Source: Niallia alba (GTDB lineage: Bacteria; Bacillota; Bacilli; Bacillales; Cytobacillaceae). Taken from it: 64,000 nt of DNA. Positions 47,099 to 55,457 of this stretch are shown in pieces. The stretch covers positions 3,698,001-3,762,000 of the forward strand of contig NZ_JABBPK010000001.1 of NCBI RefSeq assembly GCF_012933555.1, given 5' to 3'. The position numbers and the translations under genes were made by a program. Position 1 is the stretch's first letter. Each line of letters opens with the position of its first letter. Below the pieces are notes generated by a model. It saw only the letters and a program-made list of their open reading frames with translations. It ran no database searches and was not told the DNA's origin.

Positions 47099-48517
47099 TT
47101 ATTTAGCCAATTCATATATTGCTTGTGCATAAATAGCGGTAGCTTTCAACAAATCCTCGATAAACATATACTCATCTTTTTTATGAGCAATATCTTCTCT
47201 TCCTGGAAAAAGCGGTCCAAATGCAACCCCTTTTTCTAGTGACCTTGCATACGTTCCTCCACCAATGGATAGAAGTTTCGCTTTTTCTCCCGTTTGTTCC
47301 TCATAAACCTTACTCAGCGTTTGAATTAATTCTGAGTCTTTTTCTACGTAATGTGGTTTTGAATCTGTGAAGTTCTCTAAGCTAAAACTATGTTCTGTTA
47401 ATAACTTCGTTAATTTCTCTTTTGTTTTATCCATATCATTTGTAACAGGATAACGTACTGTTTGTCCTATTTTCCCACCACGATTTGCTTCATAATCCAA
47501 TATACCGGCATTTAAAGTTAGCTCACCTGTAATATCATCCTCGTAATTAATACCGAGTTTTTTCCCTCTAGAATCATTCACAAAGAATTTTTTCACAAAT
47601 TGAAAATAATGAATCGCCTTCTCATCCAGCTTTAATTCTACAAGAAAATCAGCAAGTTTTAATCCAGCATTAACCCCATTATTAGGCTCCAGACCATGTG
47701 CTGACACCCCTTCTAATTCTAATACCAAATCACCATTATCAACCAAATAGCGTCCAGGCACATTCTCTAGTTTTAAATAATTCTGATAGCGTTGAATAAT
47801 CTCGGTTTGCTCGCCTTCTTTCACTTCTAATATGGCTTGCGCAAAGTCTGGGACCATATTATATCGTCTTCCCGAAGAAAAGCTAAGAATTTTCACTTCT
47901 CCCGAATCGGTTGCTTCTCCTGGAAATTTCTGAACGATGTCAAAATCAGCTATCCCTTTTTCCGCGAAAATAATCGGAAAGTCTGCATCTGGTGCAAATC
48001 CGATCGTAGGCATACTTTCTTCCTTGAAATACGTTTCTACACATCTCCAATCACTTTCTTCATCTGTTCCAATGATCATTCGTATCTCTTTTGTTAATGG
48101 AAGATGCAACTCTTTCACAATTTTCATCGCATAGTATGCAGCCATTGTAGGACCTTTATCATCTAATGCTCCTCTTGCATAAATTTTTCCATCGCGAATC
48201 TCTGCCTTATAAGGATCACTTGTCCATCCGTCTCCCTCTGGTACAACATCCACATGACAAAGAATACCAACATTCTCAGTACCTTCCCCATAAAGTAAAT
48301 GGCCAGCAACGTTTTGAACATTCTTACTAACGAAACCATCTTTTTCTCCCAAGGATAGCATATAGGTTAATGCCTCTTTCACCCCTTTTCCAAAAGGTGC
48401 ATCCTCTGTTGCATTTTCTTCGTCCAATACACTCCTAATTTGCAAAAGTCCCTGCAAATCCTTAATAAAGCTGTCTTTACGATTATGTACTTCATTTAAC
48501 CAATCAATTGAACTCAT
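47099..48517 (-). CDS. pepV: Dipeptidase PepV
   Basis: A 472-residue M20A metallopeptidase that hydrolyses dipeptides, including those with an N-terminal D- or beta-residue in relatives. The zinc-site blocks are present: ILCHVDVVPEGDGW (His), ARGALDDKGP (bridging Asp), GTDEES (catalytic Glu pair), APDADFP and the C-terminal DIAHKKDE. The lid domain is complete. The ATG follows AAGGAGGCAGCC. It forms an operon with dat. In B. subtilis the corresponding gene is ytjP. Confidence 0.95.
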   Translation of the reverse strand: MSSIDWLNEVHNRKDSFIKDLQGLLQIRSVLDEENATEDAPFGKGVKEALTYMLSLGEKDGFVSKNVQNVAGHLLYGEGTENVGILCHVDVVPEGDGWTSDPYKAEIRDGKIYARGALDDKGPTMAAYYAMKIVKELHLPLTKEIRMIIGTDEESDWRCVETYFKEESMPTIGFAPDADFPIIFAEKGIADFDIVQKFPGEATDSGEVKILSFSSGRRYNMVPDFAQAILEVKEGEQTEIIQRYQNYLKLENVPGRYLVDNGDLVLELEGVSAHGLEPNNGVNAGLKLADFLVELKLDEKAIHYFQFVKKFFVNDSRGKKLGINYEDDITGELTLNAGILDYEANRGGKIGQTVRYPVTNDMDKTKEKLTKLLTEHSFSLENFTDSKPHYVEKDSELIQTLSKVYEEQTGEKAKLLSIGGGTYARSLEKGVAFGPLFPGREDIAHKKDEYMFIEDLLKATAIYAQAIYELAK

Positions 48518-48696
48518 GGCTGCCTCCTTGCAAACTTATAAATATATTATAGGAAAAACATATCATAAAACGCTTTATATGAAAAATAAAACCTTTAAAA
48601 CCACATTTCACTAAATTATCATTAAGTATAGTATACCTTTTATTGAAAACAAAGCTATACTATAGTTAATCTAGCATATGGAAGGAATGTATTTAA

Positions 48697-49155
48697 TTGG
48701 GATATATAGAAGATTTAAGAAAACTTGTTGGCAAGATGCCTCTTATTCTTGTTGGAGCAGTTGTCATTCTACTAGATAAGGACCAGAAAGTTCTCTTACA
48801 AGAAAGAAAGCATCCAAAAAATGTTTGGGGATTACCTGGTGGACTAATGGAAATAGGAGAAAGCACCGAAGAAACGGCGAAGCGCGAAGTATTCGAAGAA
48901 ACAGGACTTCAAGTAACAAATCTTCAATTACTATCCGTTTATTCTGGAAAAGACTACTTTGCTGTTGCTGCAAACGGAGATCCTTTTTATACGGTCACAA
49001 CTACCTACTGTACTTCTGAATATGAAGGAAAACTTGAGAACAATCACGAAGAATCATTCAGCCTGCAATTCTTCCCATTACACAATCTACCAGAAAAAAT
49101 GGTCGGCAGCCATCGTAGAATGATAGAGGACTTTAAAATACGTTCAATAGTATAA
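48697..49155 (+). CDS. NUDIX hydrolase
   Basis: A 152-residue NUDIX pyrophosphohydrolase. The signature is exact: G49, five residues, E55, seven residues, R63-E-V-F-E-E-T-G70-L. The preceding GLPGG and VLLQERKHPKNVW are typical of enzymes that clean up or sense nucleotide-sugar or oxidised nucleotide diphosphates; the substrate is unknown. The start is TTG (48697) after GGAAGGAATGTATTTAA. It is divergent from pepV. A remnant of repeat family 1 follows. Confidence 0.92.
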   Translation: MGYIEDLRKLVGKMPLILVGAVVILLDKDQKVLLQERKHPKNVWGLPGGLMEIGESTEETAKREVFEETGLQVTNLQLLSVYSGKDYFAVAANGDPFYTVTTTYCTSEYEGKLENNHEESFSLQFFPLHNLPEKMVGSHRRMIEDFKIRSIV

Positions 49156-49231
49156 AGTTAGAGAGAAGAAAAAATTTTATCCTTTTGATACTACTTTTGC
49201 AGAGGAAATTAAAAAGTTTATAAGAACAATG

Positions 49232-49286
49232 AGCAGCTCGAATACAAATTCACGGAAAGCGAAGTGTATTCAGGCTGCGGGTTAAT
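49232..49286 (-). repeat. Internally deleted remnant of repeat family 1
   Basis: GAGCAGCTCGAATACA joins directly to CACGGAAAGCGAAGTGTATT, then CAGGCTGCGGGTTA: the two ends of the reverse-oriented core without its middle. Confidence 0.7.
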
Positions 49287-49682
49287 AGGAACATGCTCTT
49301 CCAAAAAAACTTTTTAAATTTAGTTTACCAAATATAAAATTGGGGAAATAAAATTTATTTATAACCTTTTTACATTTTTATTCATATCATAATCGTATAT
49401 CCCATATGATGAATGTAAAGAAACCCTACAGGGGGTGGTAAATACATACGTAAATAAGCAAATATTTTGTAAATTAACGCAAATAATGTAGAATATATTA
49501 GTAAATAGGGGTACAATATTTATATAGAATATCATTCTATTGAATGTATCACTATTTAGCCATTTGAAAAGGGGTTGTCTGTGGAAAAGAAAATTACATA
49601 CGCTTGAAGAATTTGTTCTTCAAATAAGCTGTCGGTCGCTGGAATTTGCCAAAGGTTTGAAAAAAGGATAGGGAGTGGTTTA
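49287..49682. other. Intergenic region upstream of ytzE
   Basis: AT-rich, no supportable frame. Contains a short perfect hairpin TTGAAGAA/TTCTTCAA (49605-49624) and a GGGTACAATATTTATATAGAAT stretch split over 49507-49530 that may hold a promoter. Confidence 0.4.
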
Positions 49683-49904
49683 TTGAAACCTTCAACTAAC
49701 CGGATGTTAAACCGTATCAAATCCGTCTACATGTTTATTAGTAAGCGTGGAACTGTCACAACACAAGAGCTAGTGGAGGAATTTGGTATTACTCCGCGAA
49801 CGATTCAAAGAGATTTGAATGTGTTAGCTTATAATGACTTGGTTCAAAGTCCAAGTCGTGGAAAATGGACAACAACTAGAAAAAAAGTGAAAATGACATC
49901 CTAA
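49683..49904 (+). CDS. ytzE: YtzE, small DeoR-type helix-turn-helix protein
   Basis: A 73-residue protein that is nothing but a DeoR-family winged helix-turn-helix (TTQELVEEFGITPRTIQRDLNVL, about 26-48). The effector-binding domain of full-length DeoR regulators is absent; this short form is normal for YtzE and is not a truncation. It may act as a minimal DNA-binding repressor; targets unknown. The start is TTG after AGGGAGTGGTTTA. Confidence 0.88.
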   Translation: MKPSTNRMLNRIKSVYMFISKRGTVTTQELVEEFGITPRTIQRDLNVLAYNDLVQSPSRGKWTTTRKKVKMTS

Positions 49905-49945
49905 ACCAATTAGAAACAACCGAGATTTTAAACTTGTATAATAAA

Positions 49946-50011
49946 ACAAAACCTCACTGTAAGGCTTTCAGTTTTTAAACTTACGCTAAAAGGCCTTAGT
50001 GAGGTTTTTGT
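49946..50011. terminator. Bidirectional terminator between ytzE and rsuA
   Basis: AAAACCTCACTGTAAGGC pairs with GGCCTTAGTGAGGTTTT around an AT-rich loop of roughly 25 bases, with A- and T-runs on both sides. Confidence 0.88.
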
Positions 50012-50022
50012 TGTGTGAAATT

Positions 50023-50763
50023 TTAATGGTTTTCACTAATATTACTATTAACTTGATAGTTTTTTAATAATTCTACTTCCTCTTCTGTTAACTCCCGATA
50101 TTCTCCTAATTCTAGTGATTCATCGAGTTCCAACGGTCCCATTGAAATCCGTTTTAAATAAATGACCTTTTTTCCAACACTTTCAAACATTCTTTTTACT
50201 TGATGAAATTTCCCCTCTGAAATCGTTAACTCAATATCAGAGGTTTCTCCCGCTTTCAAAATAACCAGATCTCCAGGCTTCGTAAGATATCCATCATCTA
50301 AAACAACGCCTTTTTTAAATGCTGCAATATCGCCTTCTCCCACCTCTCCTCTTATTACGGCAAAATAGGTTTTAGGGACATGCTTTTTCGGCGATAGTAG
50401 TTGATGTGCTAATTTCCCATCATTCGTTAAGAGAAGCAACCCTTCCGTATCTTTATCCAATCTACCAACAGGAAATGGATTATACACAGAGTCTTCTATT
50501 TGCAAAATATCTATCACCGTTTCTTCTCTTGTATCCTCTGTTGCGGAAATAAGTCCTGGCGGTTTATTCATCATTAAATATATAAACTCTTTATATTCAA
50601 TGATTTCATTATATAAAGATACTTCATCTTTTTCTGGATCGACTTGAAATTTTGCATCTTTTATTACTTCATCATTTACTTTGACTGCTTTATTTTTGAG
50701 GAGCATTTTCACTTCTTTTCTACTCCCATAGCCCAAATTAGCGAGCATTTTATCAATTCGCAT
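50023..50763 (-). CDS. rsuA: 16S rRNA pseudouridine(516)-type synthase RsuA
   Basis: A 246-residue RsuA/RluB/E/F-family pseudouridine synthase. An N-terminal S4 RNA-binding domain (MRIDKMLANLGYGSRKEV) precedes the catalytic domain with D103 in GRLDKDTEGLL and the closing motif GKFHQVKRM. By family and locus (ytzG of B. subtilis) it modifies 16S rRNA at position 516. The ATG follows ATAGGGTTGAGTTTAC. It is 50 bases downstream of ytgP and may be co-transcribed with it. Confidence 0.92.
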   Translation of the reverse strand: MRIDKMLANLGYGSRKEVKMLLKNKAVKVNDEVIKDAKFQVDPEKDEVSLYNEIIEYKEFIYLMMNKPPGLISATEDTREETVIDILQIEDSVYNPFPVGRLDKDTEGLLLLTNDGKLAHQLLSPKKHVPKTYFAVIRGEVGEGDIAAFKKGVVLDDGYLTKPGDLVILKAGETSDIELTISEGKFHQVKRMFESVGKKVIYLKRISMGPLELDESLELGEYRELTEEEVELLKNYQVNSNISENH

Positions 50764-50813
50764 GTAAACTCAACCCTATCCTTCTTTTCATTTCTTTTAA
50801 AAAGAGTACTAAA

Positions 50814-52439
50814 TTAAAACGGAAGTTTTAGTTTTTGCTTTAGTCGTCGCGCTTGATCTCCAAATAAGCGATAGATTAATTTTGAGCGGAAAGCTAAATA
50901 AACATAAACTAGAATACCTAAAACTGCTACAATCACAACCATTAGAAGAGAAGCGAATACAGACTCGGTAGATAAGAATAATTCAAGCAATCGATATACG
51001 GTCGTTGTCACGATATACATCATAATCGAAAATCCGACAATTAAAATACTTCTTCGAATAACAATTTTAAAGGAATAATTAGCATATGCTTTGATTACCC
51101 CTAAATTGATTAAGATAGATACCGTGTATCCTAAAGTAGTCGCAAGGATAGCACCATTTGTTTCCCATCTTTCAATAAATGGCATATTTAAACTTAATTT
51201 AATTAAAATACCTACCAATAAACTTAGTATCGTAAAGCGCTGCTCATTTAATCCTTGTAGGATGGAGGCTGTTACCGGGTAAAGAGAAAAAAGAATCGCA
51301 ACTGGAGCATATAGTTTTAATACTTCTGCCCCCATTAGAATATCTTCTGTTCCATAAAACAGGCGGTAAACAGGTTCAGCAAGAACAGAAAGACCAATAC
51401 ACGCAGGTAAAGTAATAAATAATAAAACTTGGAAAGTTTGATTTAAGTTTGTTGTTAAATCAGACTGATCATCTTTTATAAAAGCTCTAGTAATCATCGG
51501 AATTAACGCCATCGAAAATCCTGTTGCTAGTGATACTGGAATAATAATAATTTTATGTGTTTGGTAATTAAAAATATTTAGAGCTGTTTCAGAAATAGCA
51601 GTTAATCCGATACTACTCATTGCTCGGTTGAAGGTAACGGTATCTACTAATTGAAATAATGGATTAGCTAATCCCACAAATACAAATGGAGCTGCTGACA
51701 AGATTATTTCTTTATACATAGAACGTAAAGGAAGCTCTGTTTGCGTACCTCGATCGTTTAATAAAAGGTCATCATACTCACCTTTACTTTTTCGCCAATA
51801 CAATAAAAGCACAGCTAAGCCGCCAATTGCACCAACAAATGCAGCAAAAACGGAAATACTGACTGCTGTTATGAGCTTGCCATTTAACACGTATAGAACG
51901 ATTGCCGAGCCACCAAGCAAGAAAACAATTCGAACAATCTGCTCGATGACTTGAGACACAGCAGAAGGAGCCATCGCATCGTGCCCTTGAAAAAACCCTC
52001 TGATTAAGCTCATAAATGGAACAACAATTAACGCGAAGCTTACTGCACGAATGACAGTTGTTACCTGACCAACAGTTGAAGTTAAATCATCATCTGTGAT
52101 AATAATTTCAGCAAGAAAAGGTGCTACTGCATATAAAGCTAGAAAAGATAGTACCCCACTTGCTAACATTATCATTAATCCTGATTTAAATAGCCTTCTC
52201 CCAACTTTATATTCTCCCATTGCATTATATTTCGAGATAAATTTGCTTACAGCTAATGGAATACCAGCTGTTGCAATACTTATGACAATAGTATAAGCTA
52301 CATAAGAATATTGATATAACACGGTTCCTTGTTTTCCAACAATCATATTAAATGGTATAACATAAAATAATCCTAACGCTTTGGATATAATTGTCCCAAG
52401 TGTTAAAATAAATGTGCCTTTAAGCAATTTTGATGACAT
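50814..52439 (-). CDS. murJ: Lipid II flippase MurJ (YtgP), MOP superfamily
   Basis: A 541-residue integral membrane protein with about 14 predicted transmembrane helices throughout and a short basic C-terminal tail. It belongs to the MATE/MVF (MOP) superfamily; YtgP of B. subtilis is MurJ, which flips lipid II across the cytoplasmic membrane for peptidoglycan synthesis. Conserved features are the N-terminal GTIISKALGLFYVIPF and arginines in the central helices (LIRGFFQGHDAMAPSA). The start ATG follows AAGGAAGGGATTTT. Its neighbours rsuA and ytfP match the B. subtilis order. Confidence 0.9.
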   Translation of the reverse strand: MSSKLLKGTFILTLGTIISKALGLFYVIPFNMIVGKQGTVLYQYSYVAYTIVISIATAGIPLAVSKFISKYNAMGEYKVGRRLFKSGLMIMLASGVLSFLALYAVAPFLAEIIITDDDLTSTVGQVTTVIRAVSFALIVVPFMSLIRGFFQGHDAMAPSAVSQVIEQIVRIVFLLGGSAIVLYVLNGKLITAVSISVFAAFVGAIGGLAVLLLYWRKSKGEYDDLLLNDRGTQTELPLRSMYKEIILSAAPFVFVGLANPLFQLVDTVTFNRAMSSIGLTAISETALNIFNYQTHKIIIIPVSLATGFSMALIPMITRAFIKDDQSDLTTNLNQTFQVLLFITLPACIGLSVLAEPVYRLFYGTEDILMGAEVLKLYAPVAILFSLYPVTASILQGLNEQRFTILSLLVGILIKLSLNMPFIERWETNGAILATTLGYTVSILINLGVIKAYANYSFKIVIRRSILIVGFSIMMYIVTTTVYRLLELFLSTESVFASLLMVVIVAVLGILVYVYLAFRSKLIYRLFGDQARRLKQKLKLPF

Positions 52440-52737
52440 AAAATCCCTTCCTTAAACGAAGCTCTCTTAAAACGTTACATAAGTAAGTATTTTACCACGA
52501 AAACAGGTAATAAAATATATTCGATCACAAGTAAATATGAACATTTTTTAACACACTATTAGTAGTTTACCCTTTCTTAAATAGAAACGCTACTTTTAAA
52601 AGGACAAGTTACCACTAGATGCTAGATTTAGGATGAAATAAGCAATCTAGAAGCAGCTTAAACCACACATTCCTTTCATCTATGGAACAAAAAATAACAA
52701 AGAAAAATGAAACTTCTTCAAGAAAGTAGGATGTAAT

Positions 52738-54006
52738 ATGCAATATGATGTAATCGTGATCGGTGGAGGACCATCAGGATTAATGGCTGCAATTGGAGCA
52801 GCGGAGCAAAAGACAAAGGTATTACTTATTGATAAAGGAAATAAGCTTGGCCGCAAATTGGCTATTTCAGGAGGCGGTCGCTGTAATGTAACAAATCGGC
52901 TGCCAATAGAGGAAATCATTAAACATATCCCTGGAAACGGACGTTTTCTATACAGTGGGTTTTCCGAATTTAGCAACGAAGATATTATCACTTACTTTGA
53001 AAATCTTGGTATTGCTTTAAAAGAAGAAGATCATGGCAGAATGTTTCCAGTTTCTAATAAGGCACAATCAGTCGTAGATGCTTTATTAAGTGAATTAGAC
53101 AAATTAGGTGTAACTATTCAAACAAATTCCCCTGTTAAGACAGTTAACTATCATGAAAATAACTCGAAAACAGTGATTTTACAAAATGGAGAATCAATAA
53201 CATGTAAATCACTTATTATCGCGGTCGGTGGAAAGTCTGTTCCTCATACTGGTTCTACAGGAGATGGCTATGCTTGGGCTAAAAAAGCAGGCCACACTAT
53301 TACAGAACTTTTCCCAACAGAAGTACCAGTCACTTCTAAAGAAGCATTTATTCAAAATAAAACCTTACAAGGGGTTTCATTAAGAAATGTAGGATTGAGT
53401 GTGCTTAATCCAAAAGGAAAACCAATCATTACCCATCAAATGGATATGATTTTTACCCACTTCGGAATAAGTGGACCAGCTGTTTTACGTTGCAGCCAAT
53501 TTGTTGTAAAAGCACAGAAAAAATGGAATTCATCTGAAGTGAAGGTCTCTATTGACTCTTTCCCTGATACGAAAGAAGAACTGCTTTTTCAAGATATAAT
53601 GGCTACATTAAAGGCTGAACCAAAAAAAGCAATTAAAAACACATTAAAAGGTCTTTTGGTCGAACGATTTTTACTATATTTATTGGAATTAGCAACTATT
53701 GATCCAGCAGAAACATGTGCAACTGTTTCTCCAGATAAAATAAAACAGTTTGTTGCTCTATGTAAAGCATTCACCTTTAATGTTAACGGAACGTTACCGT
53801 TAGAAAAGGCGTTTGTTACAGGTGGTGGTGTGTCTATTAAGGAAATTGCCCCTAAAACAATGGAATCAAAATTGATGGAAGGTTTATTCTTTTGTGGGGA
53901 AATACTAGATATTCATGGATATACTGGAGGATACAATATTACTTCCGCTTTTGTTACAGGTAGGCTAGCTGGTGTGAATGCTGCTCTTGTTGCTAAAAAT
54001 GTTTAA
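52738..54006 (+). CDS. ytfP: FAD-dependent oxidoreductase, HI0933/YtfP family
   Basis: A 422-residue flavoprotein of the BaiN/HI0933-like family. N-terminal dinucleotide-binding loop [17 protein letters not shown], the family hallmark [20 protein letters not shown], and a C-terminal FAD contact block [19 protein letters not shown]. The substrate is not known; relatives have been proposed to reduce flavin-linked or bile-acid-type substrates. Start ATG after AGTAGGATGTAAT. It is divergent from murJ. Three bases after its stop begins a long-form repeat that runs to the stop of cse60. Confidence 0.92.
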   Translation: MQYDVIVIGGGPSGLMAAIGAAEQKTKVLLIDKGNKLGRKLAISGGGRCNVTNRLPIEEIIKHIPGNGRFLYSGFSEFSNEDIITYFENLGIALKEEDHGRMFPVSNKAQSVVDALLSELDKLGVTIQTNSPVKTVNYHENNSKTVILQNGESITCKSLIIAVGGKSVPHTGSTGDGYAWAKKAGHTITELFPTEVPVTSKEAFIQNKTLQGVSLRNVGLSVLNPKGKPIITHQMDMIFTHFGISGPAVLRCSQFVVKAQKKWNSSEVKVSIDSFPDTKEELLFQDIMATLKAEPKKAIKNTLKGLLVERFLLYLLELATIDPAETCATVSPDKIKQFVALCKAFTFNVNGTLPLEKAFVTGGGVSIKEIAPKTMESKLMEGLFFCGEILDIHGYTGGYNITSAFVTGRLAGVNAALVAKNV

Positions 54007-54008
54007 GG

Positions 54009-54417
54009 AAAGGCTGGGACAGAACAAAATATATAATAGATAAAGACGAACAATCTCTCATTTAGTAGCGAAACCAACTCGTTCCATTACGCTACAGACA
54101 CTCCATTTCACTTCGTTTTTAAATGTTGTTTCGTTCCATCATTTTTTTAAAAGAAAATATAATTAGTAAGAAAAACGAAGCAGCCTGAATACACGTAGAC
54201 TCCTATGGGAGCTGCGAGAAAGTCCAAGACCCCGCAGGAACGAGGAGGCTTGGCGCTCGCCCCATGGAAAGCGAAGTGTATTCAAGTTGCGGGTGATCAC
54301 CACAAACCTTCTTTCTTAAAATGAATAAAACCCCAAACAATCATACGAACTTTTCTTAGCATGTACGTATAATCTTTTTCGGGGTTATTTGGTTGAAAAT
54401 ACTTATGTCCCAGCTTC
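54009..54417 (-). repeat. Dispersed repeat family 1, long form, reverse orientation
   Basis: A 409-bp copy whose ends are AAGGCTGGGACAGAA on the left and TTATGTCCCAGCTT on the right. Reverse-complemented, it matches 178-561 block by block: the outer hairpin with T-run (here AACCCCGAAAAAGATTATAC / GTATGATTGTTTGGGG), the core arms GCAGCCTGAATACACG and GTGTATTCAAGTTGC, and the AGACGAACAATCT end block. It fills exactly the space between the stops of ytfP and cse60 and probably serves as their terminator. Confidence 0.88.
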
Positions 54418-54600
54418 TTATGTTCTATAAATGATCATAGAGGAAAAGCAGTAGATTTGTTCCTCTTCATCCTCTTGCATCGCTGCCACGTTATATTTTA
54501 TATCTATTAGTTTTTTCTCATCTATTTTCTGTAAAAATTTATTCATCTGTAGCTCTAGATCTTTCTCATGCTCTTGATCAAATAGCTTCACTTTTATCAT
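54418..54600 (-). CDS. cse60: Sporulation protein Cse60
   Basis: A 60-residue acidic protein matching Cse60 (YteV) of B. subtilis in length and pattern: MIKVKLFDQEHEKDLE at the start, LIDIKYNVA in the middle and EQIYCFSSMIIY at the end. In B. subtilis the gene is expressed in the mother cell under sigma-E; the protein's function is unknown. I could not find a convincing sigma-E promoter here. The ATG follows AGGGAGAGAAAAAT. It is flanked on both sides by copies of repeat family 1. Confidence 0.88.
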   Translation of the reverse strand: MIKVKLFDQEHEKDLELQMNKFLQKIDEKKLIDIKYNVAAMQEDEEEQIYCFSSMIIYRT

Positions 54601-54698
54601 ATTTTTCTCTCCCTATTGTTTTGTACCCTATAAGTAAAGGATAGACAAAATTCTTACTATTCAATCAATTACATTGGATGTTTTTTAACTTTCTTTTT

Positions 54699-54907
54699 GG
54701 CTGTTTTCGTAAAGTTTGTTGCTATTATCCGCAGCCGGAATACACTTCGCTTTCCGTGGGGCTAAGCTTAAGCCTCCTCAGCTTCGCCTCCGGGGTCTCA
54801 GGCTGTCTCGCTAATCCCACATTAGTCTACGTGTATTCCGGCTGCTCCATTTTTCCAACTAATTCTTTTTTTTCTATTAAAAAACAACAATCCTTTAGAA
54901 AACAGCC
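54699..54907 (+). repeat. Dispersed repeat family 1, short form
   Basis: Begins GGCTGTTTTCGTAAAG, ends CCTTTAGAAAACAGCC. Perfect core arms GCAGCCGGAATACAC / GTGTATTCCGGCTGC. Nearly the same as 45763-45980; differences cluster at the right inner block (CCCACATTAGTC here, CCCCGTGGCGTC there). It lies between cse60 and ytwF, 282 bases from the long-form copy. Confidence 0.9.
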
Positions 54908-54935
54908 TTCTTTAAAAACGAAAAAACAGCCATAT

Positions 54936-54980
54936 AAAAAAACTCAAAGATAAGGAAAATTAGAATCTTCATTCTTTGAG
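54936..54980 (-). terminator. Terminator after ytwF
   Basis: On the minus strand CTCAAAGA pairs with TCTTTGAG and is followed by a run of Ts (54942-54936). The loop is long and AT-rich. Confidence 0.75.
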
Positions 54981-55010
54981 CTTCTTTTAAATTGCTATAA
55001 ACTGCTAGTT

Positions 55011-55316
55011 TTATACTGTTTTACCATGCCAATCTAGCATGCCGCCTTCCATATTAACTACTTTAAACCCTTGGTCTTGTAAGTAGTAACATACGTTTTC
55101 GCTTCTTCTGCCGGAACGGCAAATAAAAATATATTCTTTTTCTTTTGAGAAATAATCTAGGTTTTCAGGGATGGTATTCATTGGTATATGCTTTGCTCCT
55201 GGGATGATTCCTTCTGCTACTTCTTCGTCTTCACGGACATCCACTAATTCTAGCTTTTCCTGGTTATTTAGCTTTTTCTCTAGTTCTTCTGTTGTTATTG
55301 TTTTAATTGTATCCAT
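55011..55316 (-). CDS. ytwF: Rhodanese-like sulfurtransferase YtwF
   Basis: A 101-residue single-domain rhodanese. The catalytic cysteine is C66 in the loop CRSGRRS, which is typical of a persulfide-carrying active site; LVDVREDEEVAEGIIPGA is the family signature. It probably carries sulfane sulfur or detoxifies it; partners unknown. The ATG follows CGGAGGGATACG. It is 141 bases downstream of leuS in the B. subtilis neighbourhood. Confidence 0.9.
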   Translation of the reverse strand: MDTIKTITTEELEKKLNNQEKLELVDVREDEEVAEGIIPGAKHIPMNTIPENLDYFSKEKEYIFICRSGRRSENVCYYLQDQGFKVVNMEGGMLDWHGKTV

Positions 55317-55425
55317 CGTATCCCTCCGTTATCACCTTTTTGTACAGTACATATAGTAATATCTCATTGTAATATAGTTTAATTTTATGGAATATGCAAT
55401 TAGTCTGCCCACATTACATAAAGAT

Positions 55426-55448
55426 GAGGCTGCCAAATGGACAGCCTC
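55426..55448. terminator. Hairpin after leuS
   Basis: GAGGCTG pairs with CAGCCTC around a 9-base loop, 10 bases past the leuS stop. In the leuS direction it lacks a good T-run; the T-run lies on the opposite side, so leuS termination may be partial. Confidence 0.5.
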
Positions 55449-55457
55449 CCCCCTTTT

